A stretch of DNA of 64,000 bases from Streptomyces hyderabadensis (lineage in GTDB: Bacteria; Actinomycetota; Actinomycetes; Streptomycetales; Streptomycetaceae). The stretch spans positions 1 to 64,000 of the forward strand of contig NZ_JAIOJZ010000031.1 of the NCBI RefSeq assembly GCF_020404845.1. Direction: 5' to 3'. Below are positions 52,296 to 59,756 of this stretch, in pieces (position 1 is the first letter of the stretch; every line of letters starts with the position of its first letter). Under the pieces are notes generated by a model. The model was not told the origin of the DNA. It did not search any database and worked only from the letters and a program-made list of their open reading frames with translations. A program made the translations under genes and the position numbers.

Positions 52296-53020
52296 CCGTG
52301 AAGGTGCTGCTCGCCGACGACCAGGCCCTGCTGCGGGCCACATTCCGCATCCTGATCGACTCCTGCCCGGACATGGAGGTCGTCGGAGAGGCGTCCAACG
52401 GGGCGGAAGCGCTGGAGCTGGCCCGAACCCACCACCCGGACGTGGTGCTCATGGACATCCGCATGCCCGGGACGGACGGCCTGTCCGGCACCGCGGGGAT
52501 CTGCGCCGATCCAGAGCTGGCGAGCACCCGGGTACTGATCCTGACCACCTTCGAGACCGAGGACTACGTCGCTCAGGCGCTGCGGGCCGGGGCCAGCGGC
52601 TTCCTCGGCAAGGACGTCACCGCGGACGCCCTGCTGGTCGGCATTCGCACGGTGGCCTCCGGGGAGGCGCTGCTCTCCCCCGGCGCCACCCGCACCCTGA
52701 TCACCCGCTTCCTCACCTCCCCGGCCCCCGGCACCTACCTGGCGCCCCCGGAACGGCTGGCCGACCTCACCGGAAGGGAACGGGAAGTGATGGCGCGGGC
52801 GGCCGAAGGCAAGTCCAACGCGGAGATCGCCGAGCTGCTGGTGGTCAGCCCGCTCACGGTACGGACGCACATCCACCGCGCGATGACGAAACTCAACGCC
52901 CGCGACCGGGCACAGCTCGTCGTCATCGCATACCAGACGGGCCTGGTGCAGGCGGGAGGGGACAACGGGGTCCCGCCGAGGCACGGGAGCTCCAGTACAC
53001 CTGATGGGATTGCCGGCTGA
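52292..53020 (+). CDS. NarL/LuxR-type response regulator
   Basis: The 242-residue protein has a receiver domain (about 3-120: VKVLLADDQALLRATFRILI, phosphoacceptor Asp in DVVLMDIRMPG near 54, Thr/Lys in FLGKDV). The LuxR-type helix-turn-helix (about 155-215) reads LTGREREVMARAAEGKSNAE, then IAELLVVSPLTVRTHIHRAM. It pairs with the kinase at 51048-52295 through a 4-base overlap. A likely target is GTACTGCGTATTCAGTAC at 48630, before the MMPL gene. The C-terminal 25 residues are unusually long and polar. Confidence 0.95.
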   Translation: MTVKVLLADDQALLRATFRILIDSCPDMEVVGEASNGAEALELARTHHPDVVLMDIRMPGTDGLSGTAGICADPELASTRVLILTTFETEDYVAQALRAGASGFLGKDVTADALLVGIRTVASGEALLSPGATRTLITRFLTSPAPGTYLAPPERLADLTGREREVMARAAEGKSNAEIAELLVVSPLTVRTHIHRAMTKLNARDRAQLVVIAYQTGLVQAGGDNGVPPRHGSSSTPDGIAG

Positions 53021-53104
53021 GGTACGTCGGCATCGGACCGTTGCGGCAGACTGCCGGCCGCGACGAGTAGGCTGATCGTTCGACATCGGACCAGGGAGGT
53101 CGGC

Positions 53105-53530
53105 GTGGACCATGGCGACAAGCTCTTCTGGCTCGCGGTGGTGATTCAACGCAAGTACGCACAGATCTGCGCCGAGTTCGACCTGACCCCTTCGCAGGCC
53201 ACGCTGCTCTGCGCAGTCAGGAACGAGCCGCGACAGATGGCCTACCTCGCTGCGTCGTTGGGTATGACCAAGAACGCATTGAGCCAGCTGGTCGATCGCA
53301 CCGCACGGCGCGAGCTGGTCGGCCGGACAAGCTCGGCGCAGGACCGACGGGTCGTCATGCTCAGTGCGACGCCCACGGGGAAGGTGCTCGCCGAGGCCGT
53401 TTACGCCGAGATCGCCAAGCGCCTGCCCGAGATCGCGAGGAACCTCGACGCCGACGACCAGCGCGACTTCGCGCGCCTGGCCACCGCCGTCGTGGACACC
53501 TCGGACCTCTCTCCGCCCACCTCGAACTGA
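53105..53530 (+). CDS. MarR-family transcriptional regulator
   Basis: The 141-residue winged-helix protein has QATLLCAVRNEPRQMAYLAA and SLGMTKNALSQLVDRTARRE as the recognition region (residues 36-75) and the basic wing RRELVGRTSSAQDRRVVMLS. GTG 53105 has GGAGG upstream. It precedes the NmrA-type gene on the same strand, with a 39-bp perfect palindrome in between. It therefore most likely represses that gene by binding the palindrome. Ligands of MarR proteins are commonly phenolics or oxidants; none can be named here. It does not appear to be in an operon with the two-component pair upstream. Confidence 0.93.
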   Translation: MDHGDKLFWLAVVIQRKYAQICAEFDLTPSQATLLCAVRNEPRQMAYLAASLGMTKNALSQLVDRTARRELVGRTSSAQDRRVVMLSATPTGKVLAEAVYAEIAKRLPEIARNLDADDQRDFARLATAVVDTSDLSPPTSN

Positions 53531-53573
53531 CCCATCAGGCCGTGAGGTTCGCGATACACCCATGCCTTGACGA

Positions 53574-53612
53574 AGTTCATGTCGTGAACTAATTTAGTTC
53601 ACGACATGAACT
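53574..53612. promoter_or_regulatory. 39-bp perfect palindrome in the NmrA promoter
   Basis: AGTTCATGTCGTGAACTAA is followed by one T and then its exact reverse complement, giving 19-base arms. Each arm contains the sub-repeat GTTCATGTCGTGAAC, itself an imperfect inverted repeat. It ends 17 bases before the NmrA ATG and just ahead of GGAGG. It is most likely the MarR operator, possibly for two dimers. Confidence 0.85.
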
Positions 53613-53629
53613 AGTGGAGGGTGGCAGCG

Positions 53630-54520
53630 ATGAGCACTCAGAAGACCGGCACGATCGCAGTCTTCGGCGCGACGGGGCAGCAGGGTGGGGCGGTGGTCGA
53701 CGCGCTGCTGGACCACAAGGCGCGGGTGCGGGCTTTGGTCCGCGACCCGCAGTCCGACCGGGCTCGGACGCTGGCCGCCCGCGGCGTCGAACTGGCGACC
53801 GTCCGGGCCGACGACCCGGCGTCGCTGGCCACCGCACTGGCGGCGGTCGAGGGGTTCTACTTCATGACCCCGGAGGCGAACAGCCTCGAAGAGGTCGAGG
53901 CGGAGATCCGCATCGGTACCGCACTCGTCGACGCGGCGGCCGAGGCGGGCGTCCCCCACGTCGTGTTCAACTCGGTGTTCGGAGCGGACCGGGAGTCGGG
54001 TGTGCCGCACCACGACTCGAAGCACGCTATCGAGCAGCACCTGAGGAAGTCCGGCCTCAGGGCCTCGATGGTCCGCGCGACCGCCTTCATGGAGAACTTC
54101 ACGAACGTGATGGCACCGAGCCTGGAGCAGGGGGAGATCGTGCTGAGGCTGCCGCTGCCAAACGACGTCCCCCTGAAGATGATCTCGGTCAGGGACATCG
54201 GCCGGGTCGCCGCCGCGCTCCTGCTCGACACCGCGCAGGCTCCCGGCGGAGCCGTCGAGCTCGTCGGCGACGAGCTGACGGGCCCCCAGATCGCCGCGGC
54301 GTTCGGCGCGCACGCCGGGCTCCCGGCACGGTACGAGGTCCTCCCGTTGAGCGTGCTCCCCACCGACCTCGACAGGGTGATGTTCCGCGAGTTCGCGAAG
54401 GCGGCCGAATACCCCACGGACTCCGCGGTGGTGTGCTCGATCGAGCCGGCCACCCTGGACCTGGCCGAGTGGATCCGAGCTTCCGGCTGGACCGCGCCGA
54501 CCAACGTAGCTGGTTCCTGA
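53630..54520 (+). CDS. NmrA-family NAD(P)-binding oxidoreductase
   Basis: The 296-residue atypical SDR has the NmrA fold. The nucleotide loop is GATGQQGGAVVDALL (residues 13-27), then ALVRDPQSDRA, GFYFMTPEANSLEEV and HVVFNSVFGADRESGVPHHD, with SKHAIEQHLRKSGL after it. The canonical Tyr is absent, as is usual in this group. Some members reduce quinones (QorB-like), others only sense NAD(P). GGAGGGTGGCAGCG precedes the ATG. Expression is likely governed by the MarR protein upstream through the 39-bp palindrome. A stress-quinone or electrophile response is a reasonable guess. Confidence 0.92.
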   Translation: MSTQKTGTIAVFGATGQQGGAVVDALLDHKARVRALVRDPQSDRARTLAARGVELATVRADDPASLATALAAVEGFYFMTPEANSLEEVEAEIRIGTALVDAAAEAGVPHVVFNSVFGADRESGVPHHDSKHAIEQHLRKSGLRASMVRATAFMENFTNVMAPSLEQGEIVLRLPLPNDVPLKMISVRDIGRVAAALLLDTAQAPGGAVELVGDELTGPQIAAAFGAHAGLPARYEVLPLSVLPTDLDRVMFREFAKAAEYPTDSAVVCSIEPATLDLAEWIRASGWTAPTNVAGS

Positions 54521-54743
54521 GCCGCCGGCCGCGATGCACGGCCCCTCGACCGTGCCCACGCTCTGGGCGCTCCGGGGACGGCAACGCATCCGCCCACGGT
54601 TGAAGTAGTCACGAAGCTCCCGGGGCGCGCCCGAGGCCGACACCGGCACACTGGTCAAGGCCGCCGCGCCGGCGTCTGGACCCAGGAGTGGGCGCCGGCG
54701 CACTCGGCTGCGATGCGGCCGAGCAGCCACTGCCGCCCATGGC

Positions 54744-55488
54744 CTACCGGAACTTCGCATGAGCACGCATCTGTTCTGCCAGCCGCCCCAGTTCGGCCGC
54801 CGTCGGGGGAGACGTCGCCGAGCCCGCTGTGCGCAGCCGTTGTGCTGCACAGGAAGCGCCGCAGCATGGCCACGAGCAGCCCTTCCGGGAGGGTCTGCAG
54901 TGCGGCGAACGCGCGCGGGACCGGCGGGGTCGGCAGGGCGGCCAGGTTCTGCCGCATGAGGTGGAGCATGCCGCGGACCGCCTCGGGATCGTCAGCCAGC
55001 GCCACCGGGCCACCCGCCGCGTGCACAGCCTGCCCGAGGGGCATCGTGAACGCGGCGTGTGTCCTGAGCCAGGCATCCATCCGCGGCTCGGCCTTGGCCT
55101 TGATCCCGGCGGTGCGGAACTCCCGGACGATCCGCTCCAGGCGCGGGGTGGTTCCGCCGTCGGGTTCGCCGATCGGCATCGGGACCCGGCTGGTCATGAA
55201 GTTGGTCGCGCGGTAGCGGATTATGTCGCCGTCCATCGTGCCGCCCAGTGGCGGGAAGCCCAGCAGCACTCGCTCGCGGCCGATCGCCGCGCCCAGCGGC
55301 TCCGCTCCGGCCGCCCAGGCGGGCAGGAACAGCACGTCGCCTTCGAGGCCGGCGAGTGACTCCAGCACCGCGTCACCTTGATGGGTACGGACGAGAACGG
55401 CGGTCAGGCCGCACCCGCCGTCCGGGTGCTCGACCACCGGTACGGACACCCGCCTGACGGCAGGGCTGTCTTCCTCGGCGAGCTGCAC
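54744..55488 (-). pseudogene. Ketopantoate-reductase-like gene, truncated and frameshifted
   Basis: The middle and C-terminal parts of a PanE/ApbA-type protein are visible: LFLPAWAAGAEPLGAAIGRE, RVLLGFPPLGGTMDGDIIRY, and RTHAAFTMPLGQAVHAAGG. The N-terminal Rossmann loop that binds NADPH is missing, and upstream sequence belongs to another relic. Near 54820-54835 the frame slips at a run of C. After the slip the natural C-terminus (AAELGRLAEQMRAHAKFR) is read to a stop at 54744. Both lesions make it inactive. Confidence 0.75.
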
Positions 55489-55619
55489 GCCGTGCCGACG
55501 CCCGGCACTGGGCGATCACGTTCCTGACGGCAGCAATGAGCGCGCCGCCGACCCGGGCCTGGCGATAAGCCTGGGGCGGCTCACTCACCCCCTCGTCGCC
55601 GTCCTCGGACACGTTCGGG

Positions 55620-55909
55620 TCGCGCAGCGGCGGGCATGGCACCTTTGGACCCTTCAGCCAACGGTCGCTCCCCCTGGCAACGACGTCCCCCAACCGCTGT
55701 GCGTACAGGGAGCGGCGCTCCCAGTCCTGGCCGGCGTCCTCGAAGAGCTGGGCCGCGGGCTCCCAGCGGCCCCGGGCGGCACCCCTGCACGCGCGTTGCA
55801 ACGGGGCATCGGGGCCGGCGAGGTAGGAGTTCTGCCACCGCAGCGGCAGCAGGCCGTACTTGAGCCGGCACCAGAGCAACAGCAGGCAGGGAAGGACAAG
55901 GAGTGTCAT
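55620..55909 (-). pseudogene. N-terminal fragment of an unassigned membrane-anchored protein
   Basis: The reading starts MTLLVLPCLLLLWCRLKYGL and continues RWEPAAQLFEDAGQDWERRS LYAQRLGDVV, resembling the start of helical streptomycete proteins of unknown function. Homology seems to fade after WLKG near 55640, and the frame runs on into non-coding sequence. The remainder of the gene is lost, probably with the start of the adjoining reductase gene. Confidence 0.45.
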
Positions 55910-55987
55910 GGTTGGGCGACGGCCATCGGCTGGGAGGCCCCACTGGAACCCGGGCCGCGTTGCCACGCGGGCCCGGGCCCGGGCACG

Positions 55988-57691
55988 TCATGACACCAGG
56001 CCGGCCCCCTCCAGCTCGGTCAGCCGCACGGTGCACAGTCCCCCACGTTCGGCCTTCACCTCCGTCACCTTCAACTGCGTCCCCGGCGCGAGGATGTACT
56101 CCTCCTCACCCGTGAACGCGGAGAACTGCCGGATCCCCACCGCCCGCGCAGGCGTCACCTCGAACAACGTCCGCCGACCACGCGTGCCGAGGAACGCGCG
56201 GGCCACCCCCGGCTCGGACGTGCACGACGACACGCCCCACCACGTCACCGTCCGTCCCAGCGGGTACTGGGACCGCAGATCCAGCGCCACACCACGCCAC
56301 AACGGCCGCGTCTGCGCAGGCAACGCCTCCATCGCCGAGAACAGCAACCGCAGGTATGACAGGTACGGCACCACGCGCTCGCGGTCCGACGAGCGCAGCA
56401 CGGCGTTGATCTCGCGGTAGAAACCCGACTCGCACGTGTACAGGTAGAGGGCCGAGATCGCGTCGGCCGACATGGCGCCCGCGGCCTCCCCGGACACCGC
56501 ACCCGCGGACGCCGCCTCCGCTGCCTTCGTCTCCCCGAAACGGCGTGAAAGATCGATATGCCGATCCAGGTGGGCGAGCACCCGCGAGACCGGCTCGACG
56601 GCCTTCTGGAAGTCCACCAGAGGCGTGTCGAACACCCCGGTGACGGGCGGCAGAACGAGGCCCTCGTCCTTGACGCTGGTGAGCCGCTCCAGATACAGCT
56701 GGTGCAACTCCATCGTGGAGGCGATGAACGCCCCCATCCGCTGTGCGACACCATCGCCCTTGGGCCCGTCGGCCCCGTTCGCTCCCTGGTCCCAGCCCTT
56801 CTGCGGCAGCCAGTCGACCGGCTCGGCCCCCACCACCGCCAGGGCGTCGTTCACCTGGGCGAAGTGGTCGCCCTCGCAGAACAGATCCCCCTGCGCGGCC
56901 GGATTGGCGTGGTCCAGGTGACGCACCCGCACCCCCGGGTACTTCTTCTCCAGCCGCTGGACGACCCTCTTCAGGCTGCGGGCGTGCGCGCCCCACCAGG
57001 CGAACACCACCCCCCGGTCGTCCTCCTCCACCGCATCCTGCTTGGCCCGGAGGATCTCCTCGACGATCTGCTCGACCACGGGGCGCCAGAACGACGTATG
57101 CCGATCGGTGGCCATTGCCCCGTCCGCGCTCGCCGTGAGGGACGCGTTCAGCAGCAGCACACCCTGGGTGAGCATCGCCTGGAACCACTCGGGTGGCTGA
57201 ACCGTGTCCTCCCTCTTCAGCAGGGCACGGACGTCGGCGATCGGTGTCTTCTTGACGATGCCGTACTTCCACATCGCGGCAGCTTTGATGAGGCAGCGGA
57301 TGCTGACGACCCTGCCGAACTGGCTGTCCTTCCAGTCGTTGAAGGTGTTGTCGAACATCGCGATGCCGGTCGCGCTCTCCGCCCGTGGATAGGGGTTCTG
57401 TCCGAAGACGACCACCTTCCACTTCTCCGGCGGGTGCGGCTTCAACGCCTGGAACGTCAGCTCGCGCACCGGAACGACCTCCGGGCTGCGCTTCGGGCCG
57501 ATGAAGTCGGCGGCTCCCGGCTGCGCCTCGATCACCGGTCTGATCAGCGGCAGCCACGGCTCGCCGCCGCCGGTGAACAAGTCGGCCAGTCCCAGCGGAT
57601 CTCCGGCCGGGGAACCGGCATCGCCCGCGGCCGTCACGTCGACATCACTCACGAGGGTGGAACTCCCGACACTCGAACCGGACGCCTCCAC
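55988..57691 (-). CDS. Uracil-DNA-glycosylase-like domain fused to an ADP-ribosyltransferase
   Basis: The 567-residue protein has two enzyme-like domains. Residues about 75-290 follow family-1 uracil-DNA glycosylase: GQNPYP at 97-102 (GQDPYH in UNG), QGVLLLNASLT at 176-186, FAWWGAHARSLKR at 230-242, HANP at 261-264 (HPSP in UNG) and DHFAQVNDAL. The catalytic Asp is Asn. Residues about 410-560 form an R-S-E ADP-ribosyltransferase: R466 in LWRG, SSCTS at 488-492, and E529-E531 in GEEEYILAPGT. The ExE form is typical of arginine-directed transferases. A helical linker joins them. It follows a macro-domain gene by 85 bp on the same strand. GTG 57691 lacks a strong ribosome-binding site; the frame is open further upstream. 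Confidence 0.85.
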   Translation of the reverse strand: MEASGSSVGSSTLVSDVDVTAAGDAGSPAGDPLGLADLFTGGGEPWLPLIRPVIEAQPGAADFIGPKRSPEVVPVRELTFQALKPHPPEKWKVVVFGQNPYPRAESATGIAMFDNTFNDWKDSQFGRVVSIRCLIKAAAMWKYGIVKKTPIADVRALLKREDTVQPPEWFQAMLTQGVLLLNASLTASADGAMATDRHTSFWRPVVEQIVEEILRAKQDAVEEDDRGVVFAWWGAHARSLKRVVQRLEKKYPGVRVRHLDHANPAAQGDLFCEGDHFAQVNDALAVVGAEPVDWLPQKGWDQGANGADGPKGDGVAQRMGAFIASTMELHQLYLERLTSVKDEGLVLPPVTGVFDTPLVDFQKAVEPVSRVLAHLDRHIDLSRRFGETKAAEAASAGAVSGEAAGAMSADAISALYLYTCESGFYREINAVLRSSDRERVVPYLSYLRLLFSAMEALPAQTRPLWRGVALDLRSQYPLGRTVTWWGVSSCTSEPGVARAFLGTRGRRTLFEVTPARAVGIRQFSAFTGEEEYILAPGTQLKVTEVKAERGGLCTVRLTELEGAGLVS

Positions 57692-57776
57692 GGGCGCCCC
57701 GGCAGGTTGAACAGGTGCGGCAAGGTCGTCACCGGTGTCCGCGCCCTGGGCGGCACTGGTCTGCGATGCCTTCGGG

Positions 57777-58445
57777 TCAATGACGAAAGGAAGGCCGCTG
57801 CGGCACGTTGATCCGGACCCGCCGTGCGGACCCCGCTCCCTCGATGTCGTCGAGTTGCCTCAGTACCGCAGCCCTCAACTCGTCGTAGTCCGCGAAACCA
57901 TGGTTGTGGAAGAGGGTGTAGCCAGTCCACATCAGATTGGCGCACACCTGCGCGGGCACCTGCCCGGTCTGAGCGCCCATCCCGACCAGGGCCACCGACC
58001 GGATGCTGCCCGGCTTCGCCCGGTTCTGCAGATGCACCGCCTGGAAGGCTGCCGCACAGGCCAGGGCCACGTTCATCGTGTCGCTGACGTTCTGTGACGA
58101 CTGGCGCATGGTGGGCGTCGAGATCAAGTACCGGGGTACATCTGCCCCGGACGGGACGCACACCGCGCTGCCCACTGGCAGCCGTCCGCCGAACCCGTCG
58201 CGAATCGCCCGTTGCACCCGCACCTGGATACCCGCACCGAGGTGCCGCTTGACGACGGCGTCGACCCCACCATCCATCCGGCCACGCTCGTTGGTGGGAG
58301 AGACCCATGCATCGGCGCCCACGTCCAGAAGGGAACCTCGCCTGATCTCGACCTCCGGCGTGTCCGCGAAAGCAGACCGCCAGGCCGTCACCACCTCGTC
58401 GTTGACGTCGACCAGGACCACGCTCAACGCATGCCTGACACCCAC
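57777..58445 (-). CDS. Macro-domain protein (ADP-ribose binding/hydrolase)
   Basis: The 222-residue protein is essentially one macro domain. It has EIRRGSLLDVGADAWVSPTN near residue 30, ERGRMDGGVDAVVKRHLGAG near 50 (Asn and GGV loop), LPVGSAVCVPSG near 85, and the second ADP-ribose loop VALVGMGAQTGQVPAQVCAN near 155. Macro domains bind or remove ADP-ribose. GGGGAGGG eight bases before GTG 58445 is a strong site. It is upstream of the UDG-ART gene on the same strand, the usual antidote-before-toxin order, and probably reverses that enzyme's modification. Co-transcription is inferred from the 85-bp gap. Confidence 0.88.
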   Translation of the reverse strand: MGVRHALSVVLVDVNDEVVTAWRSAFADTPEVEIRRGSLLDVGADAWVSPTNERGRMDGGVDAVVKRHLGAGIQVRVQRAIRDGFGGRLPVGSAVCVPSGADVPRYLISTPTMRQSSQNVSDTMNVALACAAAFQAVHLQNRAKPGSIRSVALVGMGAQTGQVPAQVCANLMWTGYTLFHNHGFADYDELRAAVLRQLDDIEGAGSARRVRINVPQRPSFRH

Positions 58446-58669
58446 GAATTCACCCTCCCCAGCCCCGTGATCTCGAACGATCCCAAAGCTACCGCGCACC
58501 ACTGACAACGCCGTTCGACCGGCCCGGCTCGAACAGGGGGGAAGGATCGGGAGCCGGTGACAAGCGGTCAGCCGTGCTTCCCGACGCCACGCATACGTGC
58601 GGAAAGACCAAGGCCGCGGGATCAAATCGGAGGGCATCCGGTGGGGCGGCAGTGCCCCTTCAGGCTGCA

Positions 58670-58985
58670 GTCTGACCCGGCCCTCCGTAACCCATGCCGT
58701 CGCACAACTGGCTTCGGCTGTGCATGCACCGAGAACCGCATACCGGCTGAAGACTTCGGTCAGGACGTCGTGGCTCACCCCGGCGAGCAGCGCGGTGCGC
58801 ACGATGCGTTGAGCGGCCATCGCGTCGTGGCGTTCCTGGGCTGCCCGCAGTTCGTCGAGGGGCAGGAGCGCCGCTCGCTCGTCCAGGGCCCGCAGCGCGG
58901 CGACGGACTCGCGGACGGCGTCGCGCGGGTCCTCCCGGTACGGGAAGAGGTCGGGCGTCGACGCGCAGGTTCCGGGTGCCGGGGC
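58670..58985 (-). pseudogene. Unassigned C-terminal gene fragment
   Basis: A minus-strand frame with natural composition reads DLFPYREDPRDAVRESVAAL, RALDERAALLPLDELRAAQE, RHDAMAAQRIVRTALLAGVS and HDVLTEVFSRYAVLG. It looks like the tail of a helical protein, perhaps a sugar-metabolism enzyme given its neighbours. I do not recognise it. It joins the pectinesterase fragment out of frame, which suggests a deletion junction at about 58985-59000. The stretch 58446-58669 holds no gene that I can see. Confidence 0.4.
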
Positions 58986-58999
58986 GTGGGGCGTCCGCG

Positions 59000-59508
59000 G
59001 TCCTGAAGCGCCACTCGTGCGGCGCGGTGATGCCCCGGTGGCCGAGGAAGAAGCCCGGGTCCACGATGACGTAATAGCGCTGTCCGGGCTCGAGGCTGCG
59101 GTGCAGCAGGACGGTGGCGGTGCGGCCGGTGACGACGACCGGCTCGTAGTTCCAGCGGTGCGGTTCGCCGTAGTCGGAGCGTGCGTCGCCGATGAGGCGC
59201 TGGTACGTCGCGGGGTCGGCGAGGTCGACGGTGTCCACGGCGCCGCCGTCGGCGCGGCGCACGGTCAGGCGCCCTTCGGTGCCGAGCCGGACGGCCGAGT
59301 CGAAGGTCAGGCGCAGTGGTGTGTCGGCGCAGACGGCTTCTGCCGTGCCGTTCGGCGCGAGTGCGACCGGCCGACCGCCCGCGGCACCGGCGCCGTCCGC
59401 CGCGGCGGAGGGGGCGACGGCCACCGGAGCGAGCAGGACGGCGAGGACGGGACCGGCGCGCAGGATCGGGCGCACGCGGGAAACGAGCTGACGGAACATC
59501 GATCGCAT
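59000..59508 (-). pseudogene. Pectinesterase N-terminal fragment
   Basis: An intact start (GAGGAGTCGTTCCC before ATG 59508) opens a signal peptide (MRSMFRQLVSRVRPILRAGP, then a hydrophobic stretch ending APSAAADG). An N-terminal beta domain follows: APNGTAEAVCADTPLRLTFD and ARSDYGEPHRWNYEPVVVTG, with HRGITAPHEWRFRTADAPRP after it. This is the accessory region that precedes the catalytic beta-helix in streptomycete pectinesterases. The catalytic domain is absent; after RNLRVDA the frame reads into non-protein sequence. Promoter-side sequence is intact and carries a GntR-type site. Confidence 0.7.
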
Positions 59509-59537
59509 GGGAACGACTCCTCATCCCGGCATACCTA

Positions 59538-59547
59538 TGGCATGCCA
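59538..59547. promoter_or_regulatory. Palindrome TGGCATGCCA upstream of the pectinesterase relic
   Basis: A perfect 10-bp palindrome lies 30 bases before the relic's ATG, next to GGCATACC at 59528-59535. It resembles the site TGGCATACCA before the GntR gene, so both may be bound by that regulator. Confidence 0.5.
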
Positions 59548-59676
59548 GCGATGGAAGCACAGGAGTCACTCACTGAACACCCCCTTGTCACTGTGAACCC
59601 CCGCGGCTTGAGGCCAGTTCACCGCGCCGGCCGCTTCCTCCCGGGTCACCCGAACCGCAGACACTCCGCCTACCAG

Positions 59677-59686
59677 TGGCATACCA
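59677..59686. promoter_or_regulatory. Near-palindrome TGGCATACCA upstream of gntR
   Basis: TGGCATACCA lies about 70 bases before the GntR start and matches the TGGNATNCCA form seen at 59538. FadR/FCD-type GntR regulators often bind such TGGTATGCCA-like sites. Confidence 0.5.
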
Positions 59687-59756
59687 TGTCTTCGGGCGCG
59701 CTGGCCGGACGATACGGTGGCCCGGACAAGCAGTCGCTCAGTGCCAGGAGGACGGC

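Noticed and set aside
49323..52343. 1006-codon minus-strand frame opposite the MMPL and kinase genes
   Set aside because: His/Asp/Gly-rich antisense frame without any recognisable fold.
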